Assembly: GCF_024129435.1 (NCBI RefSeq)
Contig: NZ_JAMXXN010000003.1
Coordinates: forward strand, 124,001 to 188,000
Direction: 5' to 3'
DNA length: 64,000 nucleotides
From: Acinetobacter lwoffii
GTDB lineage: Bacteria > Pseudomonadota > Gammaproteobacteria > Pseudomonadales > Moraxellaceae
Below are positions 56,588 to 64,000 of the stretch, one piece after another (the stretch's first letter is position 1; each line of letters opens with the position of its first letter). The translations under genes and the position numbers were made by a program. The notes below the pieces were generated by a model, which saw only the letters and a program-made list of their open reading frames with translations, was not told the DNA's origin and did no database searches.

Positions 56588-57193
56588 ATGAGAAAAATCA
56601 TTGTCCAGGAGTTTTTGACCCTAGATGGTGTGATGCAGGGGCCCGGCGGCCCGGAAGAAGATCTATCTGGTGGTTTTCAATATGGTGGCTGGGTGGCACC
56701 GTATTTTAACGGGGAACCTGATCCGGCATTTGATTTCATTATGCAAAAATGGATGCAGCCCTCCGATATTCTTTTAGGGAAACATACTTTTCAGATTTTT
56801 GAATCTTACTGGCCCACACATACTGAAGACTGGCTGGGAATTAATGACGTCAATAAATATGTCCTTTCTACCAGTCTGGAGGATTCCGACTGGCAAAATA
56901 CCCTTTTTCTGAAAAGCATTGATGAGGTAATCAAGCTTAAAGCATCAGGAGAGGGGGATATTCGAGTTTATGGCAGTGCTGCAGTGGTACAGGCGCTTTT
57001 TAAATATGAGCTTGTGGATGAACTTCGTCTGCTGACTTTTCCAATTATACTCGGTGTTGGCAAACGCCTGTTTAGCCATGAATCAATACCCGCCGCTTTT
57101 CAATTGATAGATCATCTGGCTAGCTCAAATGGTATTGTGTTTACGCATTATCAAAGAGCAGGAGCAGTAAAGACTGGAACAATAGGCGAGTGA
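56588..57193 (+). CDS. Dihydrofolate reductase-like (RibD C-terminal fold) protein
   Basis: A 201-residue protein of the YyaP/YwjB type, with the bifunctional deaminase-reductase (RibD C) fold. Features are the N-terminal MRKIIVQEFLTLDGVMQGPG and the C-terminal VYGSAAVVQALFKYELVDELRLLTFPIILGVGKRLF. It should be a nucleotide-dependent reductase of unknown substrate. The ATG at 56588 is preferred over the GTG just before it. It lies between tRNA-Arg copies 2 and 3, which could have arisen by duplication or insertion at a tRNA gene. No clear terminator or integrase accompanies it. Confidence 0.78.
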   Translation: MRKIIVQEFLTLDGVMQGPGGPEEDLSGGFQYGGWVAPYFNGEPDPAFDFIMQKWMQPSDILLGKHTFQIFESYWPTHTEDWLGINDVNKYVLSTSLEDSDWQNTLFLKSIDEVIKLKASGEGDIRVYGSAAVVQALFKYELVDELRLLTFPIILGVGKRLFSHESIPAAFQLIDHLASSNGIVFTHYQRAGAVKTGTIGE

Positions 57194-57434
57194 TAAAGAA
57201 TACAAGGGTGACGGTCGTTTTATATTTAAATTCTATTCTGGCTAAATACTTGGTTGAGAATACTTAAGGCTGACCCATTGTGTGGTGCTGGAATTTTTCG
57301 GAAAATCCAGCTTTCTGGTTGAATTAATTAAGTGCTTTTAGCTCTAAATCCGCAGAAGTTTTCAGCAGAAAACTATAAATTCTGATACATCGTTTAATTA
57401 CTGTACATTCAGTTGTGATTTTATTAAAAAACAC

Positions 57435-57462
57435 TTAACAAGACTAAAAAAGCTCGTATAAT
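57435..57462 (+). promoter_or_regulatory. Promoter of tRNA-Arg copy 3
   Basis: TTAACA (57435-57440) and TATAAT (57457-57462) are 16 bases apart, shortly before the tRNA gene at 57481. Confidence 0.65.
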
Positions 57463-57480
57463 GCACCCCATCAAGACGTC

Positions 57481-57557
57481 GCGCTCATAGCTCAGCTGGA
57501 TAGAGCACTTGGCTACGAACTAAGGGGTCGGGAGTTCGAATCTCTCTGAGCGCACCA
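57481..57557 (+). tRNA. tRNA-Arg(ACG), copy 3
   Basis: Exact repeat of copies 1 and 2 (77 bases, anticodon ACG, encoded CCA), with its own promoter and a separate terminator, so it is an independent unit. Confidence 0.93.
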
Positions 57558-57576
57558 ATCTTGATAAGAATTCTGA

Positions 57577-57604
57577 AAAAACCGCACAGTGATGCGGTTT
57601 TTTT
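57577..57604 (+). terminator. Terminator after tRNA-Arg copy 3
   Basis: AAAACCGCA and TGCGGTTTTTTT pair around CAGTGA-like loop bases. Confidence 0.8.
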
Positions 57605-57662
57605 ACGTCTGTGATTTTTAACTATTTTTCATATAAAAAACCAATAACTCTCTGCTTCCTGC

Positions 57663-58960
57663 TCATCTTAATTTCTGCTGCACTTTCAGTGCATAAACGG
57701 TATTGCCACCTACCGCAGGTAAAACATCGTGATAGGGCATGCTGCGCATGGCTCTTAATAAGAATGGCGCCTGATCGTGAATCTTCATGCTGCTGGTAAT
57801 TTGAAATAAGGTACCTTGTGACTGCGGCAATAAGCGCATGCCACCTTTCACAAACTTCAAGTCGCCACCATTAGCATTAAACTGGTTTTGCAGGGAATCA
57901 GGCTGGTAAAAACGCATCTTGAAGTTAAATGGAATCTGAATCACTCCTAAACCGACCGACACCTTATAGTTGGCATCTATATTCTGGGCATTGACCGGAT
58001 TCAGTTCGACTTTCTTGATCTGCCGGGGGAAAAGCTGCTGGGTTGCTTCAGCTGCTAACCACGGCCGCAATTTTTCGACCGGATTCGGAAAATATTGATA
58101 GGTGCTGCTAAATCTTAAATTTTCTGAGAATTTTCCTTCTTTGATCAGATAGTTCGGCAAAATGAAACTGACCGGTTGCCCTGATTTTGGCTGATCTGGG
58201 CAATTTTTTGTAGCTGTTGAGGGTTCAATCTCAGTTGCGGAATCGGAGTTGCTAGTGCTGCTGTATGCTCGGTTTTAAAGCGTTGTTGTAGTGCTTCCAG
58301 CAGAAATGCATTGGTACTCGGCGGAATGCCGAGTTTGGCTTCAGGCAGCGCATTCAGGATTTTACTGAATAAAAAGCCTTTAGGCTGATTTAGGTCGCCC
58401 CATTGGGTGACAGTCACCAGCGTTTTATGCGGACCCAGTGCAAACCATTCCAGTTTTCCCGCACCATAGGGAATTGGCGCATCAATAATTAAAGTACTGA
58501 TGCTGTTTTCACCCAGATGATGCTGCATCACTACAGTTTCTTTAAAGTTCAACACCGGAATTGGGGTCGGGATATGAACCTGATATTTAACCTGCTGAAT
58601 CGAACCCTGCTGCTCCAGCACTTTGGCCGACTTTAAGGTCGGAAACAGGCCGACATAATTCGGATAATGGCGCAGCAATTTTTCAACTTGAGCTTCAGCC
58701 ACAGGCAATACCACAGCCGCACTATAAAACTGTGTCTTGCTGGCTGCATTACTGTTTAAGGTAGGAAGCTGGGTTTTACTGGTTGGATGCGCATAAATCA
58801 GAATCCGCTCGCCGGTTAATTCTGCCAGTTGCTGGACATTGCCTTGATAAGCACTCAGACTGCTTGGTATTTCGGCATTCCAGGGAATAATCTTGGCCAG
58901 TGCTGGAGCAGAAACTGCCAAACAAACACCGATGAGCATGCATTGCTTTAATCCTTTCAT
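57663..58960 (-). pseudogene. Secreted SRPBCC-like protein gene, frameshifted
   Basis: Two overlapping minus-strand frames look like one broken gene. The upstream part (58145-58960, 271 residues) starts MKGLKQCMLIG with a signal peptide cut near ALA-K. It contains a lipid- or START-like region (VEKLLRHYPNYVGLFP and the WGDLNQPKG segment). The downstream part (57663-58160, 165 residues) begins inside the overlap and continues naturally if one base is added in the GTTT run near 58171 (giving VFILPNYLIKEG). The second half shows a similar FPNPVEKLRPWL pattern, so the intact protein would have two related domains of about 430 residues. The loss may be real or a sequence error; function is unknown. 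Confidence 0.65.
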
Positions 58961-59077
58961 TCAACATCCTGTTGTGTATTTTTTGTTTTAATTGCTATTT
59001 ATTTAAAACCAAATGCACATATTTCCAAAGCAAAGTTATGTAATTGATGCGACAGGCCATAAGCGCTGTGGATATTT

Positions 59078-59086
59078 TGGTATAGT
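59078..59086 (+). promoter_or_regulatory. Extended -10 promoter for the gene at 59119
   Basis: TGGTATAGT (59078-59086) is an extended -10 with a TG one base upstream of TATAGT. No clear -35 is seen. Confidence 0.45.
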
Positions 59087-59118
59087 ATTGGGCAAGATTT
59101 TATTTTTGATGTGATGCT

Positions 59119-59616
59119 ATGACTGAGTCAGCACCGACTTTATCGACCCGTTATTTTCTGACTTTAGAAGAATCTCAGGATGGTTTTGCCTTGGCGACGT
59201 TTGGCAAGAAGCAGATTTCACGTTTTCTGACCCCTTTGGTCAGTATCGGGATCATCATCTGGGGTTTCTCGATGGGCTTTGATGGCGTTGGACGTTATTA
59301 CGTGGCTTTGGGTGCATTCTTCCTGATCCTGCAAGGCATCATGCGTTACTGGTTCCTGCCGATGATGTTTAAACGCCAGTTTGTTAAATATCAGTTTGGT
59401 AAAAGCGAACAGGGTATTGATTTGTATCAGGACTATGCGGAAATTTTTACCAATGATCGTAGCAAGCTGGTGCCATATAGCGAAGTTCAGAATTTTGCTG
59501 TCGGTAAACTGACTTATATGCTGGAATTGAAAAACCGTACCGTCGTGATCGTACCGAAGCGTGCTTTTAAGGACGGCACTGAACAGAGTATGTTCGAGCA
59601 TACATTTAAAAAATAA
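59119..59616 (+). CDS. YcxB-like membrane protein
   Basis: A 165-residue protein with two membrane helices (about residues 37-75) and a C-terminal domain with FKRQFVKYQFGKSEQGIDLYQDYAEI and the pattern SKLVPYSEVQNF. This fits the YcxB-like or PH-like C-terminal fold of unknown role. The final residues (EHTFKK) precede the fumarylacetoacetase-family gene by 37 bases, so co-transcription is likely. Confidence 0.6.
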   Translation: MTESAPTLSTRYFLTLEESQDGFALATFGKKQISRFLTPLVSIGIIIWGFSMGFDGVGRYYVALGAFFLILQGIMRYWFLPMMFKRQFVKYQFGKSEQGIDLYQDYAEIFTNDRSKLVPYSEVQNFAVGKLTYMLELKNRTVVIVPKRAFKDGTEQSMFEHTFKK

Positions 59617-59653
59617 TTCAGATATCTATAAAAGGAAAAGGGAAGTTTTGATC

Positions 59654-60295
59654 ATGAGCACACGTCCATCCAAAATCGTTTGTGTGGGTCGCAGTTATGC
59701 CGATCATGCCAAAGAACTCGGCAATGCGATCCCTGATCGTCCGGTATTGTTTATTAAGCCTCCGAGTGCCTTAAGTTCGCTTGAAGCAGGCATTGAGTGG
59801 AATCTGGAATGGGGCAATTGTCATTATGAATGTGAATTGAGTTTGCGTATTGACCGGACTTTAAGCAAAGAAAGCGATCCTGTGAAAGCACTTGAAGCTG
59901 TAGGTGCGGTAACTTTAGGTCTGGACTTAACTTTGCGTGATTTACAGGATGATCTCAAGAAAAAAGGCCAGCCTTGGGAACGTGCCAAAGCCTTTGATGG
60001 TTCTTGTTTGTTGTTGGACTGGGTGCCTGTCGCCGATGTAGTCACTGACTGGAAAGATGTGCATTACACACTCGAAGTCAATGATGAACTGCGTCAAAAA
60101 GGTGATACTGCGTTATTGATTTTTGATATTGCGACCTTGTTGGCTGATATCAGTCAGGTCTTTACTTTGGAAGAAGGTGATGTAGTGATGACCGGTACAC
60201 CGGCAGGCGTTGCGGCATTGTATTCAGGCGATCAACTGAAAATGACGCTGAAGGGTCAGTCTCAGGATTATGTCTGGACGACTTTTGTGAAATAA
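59654..60295 (+). CDS. Fumarylacetoacetate hydrolase family protein
   Basis: A 213-residue cytosolic enzyme of the FAH family, which hydrolyses or isomerises ketonic diacid substrates. Typical members include YcgM and oxaloacetate decarboxylases. The family core is visible: VGRSYADHAKELGN, the metal-binding ECELSLRI (Glu-x-Glu), and VVMTGTPAGVA near the end. The ATG at 59654, preceded by AAAGGGAAG, gives MSTRPSKIVCVGRSYADH. Substrate is not predicted. Confidence 0.85.
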   Translation: MSTRPSKIVCVGRSYADHAKELGNAIPDRPVLFIKPPSALSSLEAGIEWNLEWGNCHYECELSLRIDRTLSKESDPVKALEAVGAVTLGLDLTLRDLQDDLKKKGQPWERAKAFDGSCLLLDWVPVADVVTDWKDVHYTLEVNDELRQKGDTALLIFDIATLLADISQVFTLEEGDVVMTGTPAGVAALYSGDQLKMTLKGQSQDYVWTTFVK

Positions 60296-60312
60296 CCAAG
60301 ATTTTGAATCAT

Positions 60313-60334
60313 AGGAGCCTATTGGCTCCTTTTT
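60313..60334 (+). terminator. Rho-independent terminator after the FAH-family gene
   Basis: AGGAGCC and GGCTCCT pair around TATT, followed by a T tract. Confidence 0.75.
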
Positions 60335-60347
60335 CATATACATAATT

Positions 60348-61169
60348 TTAATCATTAACAGTATAACGCTTGCGAAACTGATCTGGGGTGGCTCCCATCC
60401 AGCGTTTAAACATGCTGATAAATGCCGAGGCATTGGCATAGCCCAGATCAAAGGCAATGCTCTCGACACTATGCGCCGCATTTAATAAAGACATGGCCTG
60501 CATCACTTTCAGGCGTTGCCGCCATTCATGCAGTGACATTCCTAGTTCTTTCTGACTATATCGCGCTAACGTCCGCTCGGTTAAATTGACGCGTTCGGCC
60601 AGTTGTTGCAGCGAGCTTTGATCTGCCGGATGCTGATGTAAATAATCTAAAATCTGTTTCAGCAATGCGTGTTCTGAATGCGGTAGATAACTGCTGACCA
60701 GTTGGGCTTGCTGGAGCTGATCGAGCAGCACCTGTAGCAGACGCTGATATTCAGCTGAATTCTCGAGTGCTGGATGATCTTGATGATGCAGTTGTTTCAG
60801 GTGGGTAAATAAAGCAGTGACCAGAGGCGCACTGAGCAAGATACCCGGTTGAGTAGGGAGTTGGCTGCATAGTGATTCATGCACATACAGGGTGCCATGA
60901 GAAACCGCAGTACGGTTCAGACCACGATGCTCTAAATTCGGTGGAAGCCAGATGCCGTGAGGTGAAGGTGTCACATAATTTATATGATTAATATTCACTT
61001 CCATCACGCCATGAAAAGCATAGACAAATTCTCCCCAGGCATGGCCATGCAGAGGATAAACAGATTGCGCGGGATCCTCCCTGAAGCTGATCCACAAAGG
61101 TGCTTGAATCAGATCATGAGTCGGAAGTTGCTTGAGCGAAGCTGAATCTGCTTGAATTTTTTTATGCAT
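60348..61169 (-). CDS. AraC-family transcriptional regulator
   Basis: About 273 residues with an N-terminal cupin-like sensing part (YPLHGHAWGEFVYAF) and a C-terminal AraC double HTH (LQQLAERVNLTERTLARYSQKELG and SVESIAFDLGYANASAF). The ATG at 61169 gives MHKKIQADSASLK and avoids an unlikely basic N-terminus from the earlier open frame (61262). It diverges from the EamA exporter gene and may control it. The inducer is unknown. Confidence 0.85.
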   Translation of the reverse strand: MHKKIQADSASLKQLPTHDLIQAPLWISFREDPAQSVYPLHGHAWGEFVYAFHGVMEVNINHINYVTPSPHGIWLPPNLEHRGLNRTAVSHGTLYVHESLCSQLPTQPGILLSAPLVTALFTHLKQLHHQDHPALENSAEYQRLLQVLLDQLQQAQLVSSYLPHSEHALLKQILDYLHQHPADQSSLQQLAERVNLTERTLARYSQKELGMSLHEWRQRLKVMQAMSLLNAAHSVESIAFDLGYANASAFISMFKRWMGATPDQFRKRYTVND

Positions 61170-61273
61170 CACCGAAATTGCCTGAATAACACCATCATTT
61201 GTCTGTTTTGGAGTATATCTTTTATTTCTGACACTTTTATAGTGTACTTTCCAAATGAGCAACAGGACCGTAT

Positions 61274-62212
61274 GTGAGCCAGCGTCAGGCGTTAGATGCT
61301 AAAGCATCTGCCATCATGTTTGTATTGTGTATGTTGTGGGGTTTACAACAGGTGGTATTGAAATGGGCCGCCAGTGATATTTCAGCCCTGATGCAAATTG
61401 CCTTGCGTTCAGCCTTATCTGCGCTGATGGTTTATCCCCTGATTCAGCAGAGCGTGCGCCGTCAACTCTGGAATGCACGCTATTTACCTGCAGGATTACT
61501 AGTCGGTGTGTTGTTTGCAACCGAATTCTATCTGATTGGTGAGGCACTGCGTTATACCTCAGCCTCGCATACTATTGTTTTACTTTATACCGCGCCGATT
61601 TTTGTGGCTTTGGGTTTACACTGGAAATTGCCGGCAGAGCGTTTGTCTTCTGTGCAATGGGGCGGAATATTTCTTGCCTTTAGCGGAATTGTAGTCAGTT
61701 TTCTGTTACGTCCACAGACAGAATCAACTTTACAAACTGATGCCTTGTGGGGAGATTTTCTGGCTTTGCTTGGCGGCGTATTCTGGGCAGCCACCACAGT
61801 CAGTGTACGTCTGAGCCGGCTGGCTGAAGCACCTGCAACCCAGACTTTGTTCTATCAATTATTGATAGGTGGAATCCTGTTATTGCCTCTGGCTGTTCTG
61901 ACTGGACAAGCAGCCATTCAATGGACAGTGTTGTCTATTTCCAGTCTGGTTTTTCATACCGTACTGATTTCCTTTGCCAGTTATCTGATCTGGTTCTGGA
62001 TGCTGAAACATTATCTGGCATCACGTCTGGGCGTATTTTCCTTTTTGACCCCTGTATTCGGCATGCTGTTCGGGGTGCTGATTCTGGATGAACATATCGA
62101 AATCAATTTTATTATCGGCACCTGTATGGTGATGTTGGGCGTGATTCTGGTGAGTTTGCAGGGATGGCTGAAAAAACCGAATATCAATAAAACTATTCAA
62201 GAGCAAGTATGA
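61274..62212 (+). CDS. EamA/DMT-family transporter
   Basis: A 312-residue membrane protein with ten predicted helices in two EamA repeats (MLWGLQQVVLKWAAS at the start, SYLIWFWMLKHY and VFGMLFGVLILDE near the end). The start is the GTG at 61274, with AGGA a few bases upstream. Diverges from the AraC regulator; overlaps the next exporter by four bases, so the two form an operon. It probably exports a metabolite or drug. Confidence 0.83.
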   Translation: MSQRQALDAKASAIMFVLCMLWGLQQVVLKWAASDISALMQIALRSALSALMVYPLIQQSVRRQLWNARYLPAGLLVGVLFATEFYLIGEALRYTSASHTIVLLYTAPIFVALGLHWKLPAERLSSVQWGGIFLAFSGIVVSFLLRPQTESTLQTDALWGDFLALLGGVFWAATTVSVRLSRLAEAPATQTLFYQLLIGGILLLPLAVLTGQAAIQWTVLSISSLVFHTVLISFASYLIWFWMLKHYLASRLGVFSFLTPVFGMLFGVLILDEHIEINFIIGTCMVMLGVILVSLQGWLKKPNINKTIQEQV

Positions 62213-63096
62213 AAAACTGGTCTGTAAATTTAGCGACCTGGATTGGCCTGTCTTCCATTCTGATCTGGGCCAGTCTAGTCGCTGTAGTGAAACTGATTAC
62301 TGAATCCACCAGTGCAGTGCAGGGGATTGCTTTAATTTATAGTTTTAGCAGTCTGGCGATTTTGGCATTCACGGGTTTCCCAAAAATCAAGCAAATGTCC
62401 AAGCGCTATCTGTTCGGTTGTGGCGCTTTATTTGTGGCTTATGAGATTCTATTTCTGGTTGCCGTGGCATGGTCAGATAATCGTGAACAAGTGATGCTGA
62501 TTGCCATGATCAATTATCTGTGGCCACCCTTGATGATTGTTTTTTCGATTTTTGCCCGGCAGTTGCAGGCCCACCTCTGGGTGATTCCCGGCTTTCTGCT
62601 CGCCGTAATGGGACTGATGCTGGTGGTCAATCCAGAAATCACTAATCTGCCGAAGTTTATGCAGGCTTTAGCTGAAAATCTTTGGGCCTATGGCTTTGCC
62701 TTTCTCGGCGCTTTGTTATGGCCTTGCTACTGCGTTCTAACTAGGACCTATGGCCGCGGACAAAATGGTGTACCGATTTTCTTTTTGGTCGCTGTAATTA
62801 GCTTATGGTTCTTACATTTAGGATTAAACGAACCTTTTATCATGCCCACATTCAAGCTATGGTTGGGAATTGCAGTGGTGGGTAGTCTGATTGGCATCGC
62901 CTATAGTAACTGGAATCAGAGTATGCAGTTCGGCAATATCAAGGTGCTGATTTTAGCCACCTATTTTATGCCGATTCTTTCTTCGGTCATGTCAATGCTG
63001 ATTCTGGATGTCAGACCCGAACTCAGTTTTTGGATCGGGACGGGTTTGGTGACTGCAGGCGCTATAGTCTGCTGGAAATCTACCGCTATCAGTTAA
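62209..63096 (+). CDS. YddG-like DMT exporter (aromatic amino acids)
   Basis: A 295-residue ten-helix protein starting MKNWSVNLATWIGLSSILIW. It resembles YddG, the exporter of aromatic amino acids and related compounds, by its start and by SNWNQSMQFGNIKVLILATYF. The four-base overlap with the upstream exporter gene (ATGA) suggests coupling. Whether it shares a substrate with its neighbour is unknown. Confidence 0.75.
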   Translation: MKNWSVNLATWIGLSSILIWASLVAVVKLITESTSAVQGIALIYSFSSLAILAFTGFPKIKQMSKRYLFGCGALFVAYEILFLVAVAWSDNREQVMLIAMINYLWPPLMIVFSIFARQLQAHLWVIPGFLLAVMGLMLVVNPEITNLPKFMQALAENLWAYGFAFLGALLWPCYCVLTRTYGRGQNGVPIFFLVAVISLWFLHLGLNEPFIMPTFKLWLGIAVVGSLIGIAYSNWNQSMQFGNIKVLILATYFMPILSSVMSMLILDVRPELSFWIGTGLVTAGAIVCWKSTAIS

Positions 63097-63127
63097 AAAA
63101 ATCCTCTCAAGCGAGAGGATTTTTTTA
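63096..63127. terminator. Terminator between the YddG-like and YihY-like genes
   Basis: AAAAAAATCCTCTC and GAGAGGATTTTTTT pair around AAGC. It lies at convergent gene ends and can work in both directions. Confidence 0.85.
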
Positions 63128-64000
63128 TTTATGTCGGAACAGTTCGGACAATGGAAAATTGAGTTTTTCTTCCAGATATTGATCGGTTTCCTGTAATCTA
63201 GGTGAGAAATTTTGCATCCAGATGTCATCAGTCTGGGCATTGGTGAGATGGTTTTTGCGTGGCAGTGGATAGGGTAATTGCAGATAAAAATTCCAGAAGC
63301 TGACCTGATCCAGATCACGAACCAGCACATATTCATTTTCATCGGTACGTTTGATCAAATTCTGCTTTTCAAACATGGCGACATAGCTCGGCCAGCGTCC
63401 AATTTCATCCCGGCCTAAGACCTCAAGTGCTTGGGCTTCACTGATGCTTTCACCAGTTTTCTGCTTTTTATAAAATAATTCTAACAGATCCAGCAGCATG
63501 ACGATGGGATGGCGTTTATTGTCCTGCCCAGATTCAAACGCCGTCAGGGCATAGCTGATTTCAACCCCCAATAACACAATAATCCACGACAGATAAATCC
63601 AGAGCAGGAAAATCGGTACGGCGGCGAATGCGCCATAGACAATTTCATAACTGGTGAAGTTTGACATGATATAGCCGAACAGGTTTTTCAACAGCTCAAA
63701 CACCACGGCACTAAACAGACCGGCAATAAAGGCAGATTTAAGCGGTACACTGCGATTCGGGATGGTCCAGTTCAAAATGAAAAATCCGAGTACAGTCAAA
63801 GAAAAGGAAATCGCCCAGAGGACAAAAGCGCCATCAAGCTCATAACCGGCAAAGTTATTGCTGAGAATGCTCATGGATGCCACGGTCGAAGAAATCACAA
63901 ATGCACTGCCGAGTAAAATCGGCCCGAGCGAAATGATGGTCCAGTAACGCATAAAGCCCATAATTCCGCCCCGCGTTTCAGTCACGCGCCAAATGCGGTT
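63125..64000 (-). CDS. YihY/BrkB-family membrane protein (5' end beyond the window)
   Basis: An inner-membrane protein of the YihY/BrkB family, once taken for RNase BN. The visible 290 or so codons include at least four membrane helices (YWTIISLGPILLGSAFV and later ones) and a soluble C-terminal part. The frame stays open through the window edge (N-R-I-W-R before the GTG at 63985), so the start is outside. Function is unknown, despite older names for this family. Confidence 0.85.
   Translation of the reverse strand, partial: NRIWRVTETRGGIMGFMRYWTIISLGPILLGSAFVISSTVASMSILSNNFAGYELDGAFVLWAISFSLTVLGFFILNWTIPNRSVPLKSAFIAGLFSAVVFELLKNLFGYIMSNFTSYEIVYGAFAAVPIFLLWIYLSWIIVLLGVEISYALTAFESGQDNKRHPIVMLLDLLELFYKKQKTGESISEAQALEVLGRDEIGRWPSYVAMFEKQNLIKRTDENEYVLVRDLDQVSFWNFYLQLPYPLPRKNHLTNAQTDDIWMQNFSPRLQETDQYLEEKLNFPLSELFRHK

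Noticed and set aside
57284-57311. Hairpin GCTGG/CCAGC after the reductase-like gene as a terminator
   Set aside because: The stem is good but no T tract follows, so termination is not supported.
56268-57557. Repeated 77-base sequence that could suggest a repeat array or CRISPR
   Set aside because: Each copy folds as a complete tRNA-Arg with encoded CCA; spacing is irregular and unique spacers are absent.

Overview
The window looks like chromosomal DNA of an Acinetobacter species (Moraxellaceae, Gammaproteobacteria). The reasons are a contiguous S10-spc-alpha ribosomal supercluster, an AlmA-type long-chain alkane monooxygenase, an Mla operon whose MlaD carries an insertion in its MCE domain, GTG and TTG starts beside ATG, and moderate GC with AT-rich spacers. 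No plasmid, prophage, insertion sequence or CRISPR array was seen. The genus call rests on recognising the protein sequences; the species was not determined.

Layout. 1-3.5 kb: the start of ribA (GTP cyclohydrolase II) diverging from dxs, then suhB. 3.5-6 kb: a DEAD-box RNA helicase with a long structured leader and a repetitive Arg/Gly-rich tail. 6-9.6 kb: mlaFEDCB, the phospholipid-transport operon of the cell envelope. 9.6-26 kb: housekeeping genes (CorA, LOG-family protein, Nudix, ComF, RecG, epimerase, PlsB, TesB, a dicarboxylate/amino-acid symporter, EngB), an NsrR-like regulator beside a short flavohemoglobin-like gene with a near-perfect NsrR operator, a HerA-like ATPase, MetC and a glutamine amidotransferase. 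27-40.8 kb: 29 co-oriented genes from rpsJ to rplQ, including secY and rpoA, with a recognisable promoter and structured leader before rpsJ and another promoter plus hairpin before rpsM.

41-44.5 kb: almA facing a long-chain-type acyl-CoA dehydrogenase, a plausible alkane/fatty-acid pairing, followed by sdhE-ygfX. 44.6-49.3 kb: a 32-residue membrane peptide gene with its own promoter, inverted repeat and terminator, then a lipoprotein, a rhombosortase and a large TRAP-type permease. 49.3-56 kb: an EamA transporter, two small genes and prlC in one operon, then rnr. 56.1-57.6 kb: one tRNA-Ser(GCU) and three identical tRNA-Arg(ACG) genes, with a reductase-like gene between the second and third Arg copies. 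57.6-64 kb: a frameshifted secreted-protein gene, a small membrane protein, a fumarylacetoacetase-family enzyme, an AraC regulator diverging from two EamA/YddG-type exporters, and the truncated end of a YihY/BrkB gene.

No wholly new multi-gene system is evident. The best candidates for unexplained biology are the 44.6-44.9 kb peptide gene, the lipoprotein/rhombosortase/TRAP group, the flavohemoglobin-like protein without a NAD domain but under an NsrR site, the structured helicase leader, and the inverted repeat in the dxs promoter.
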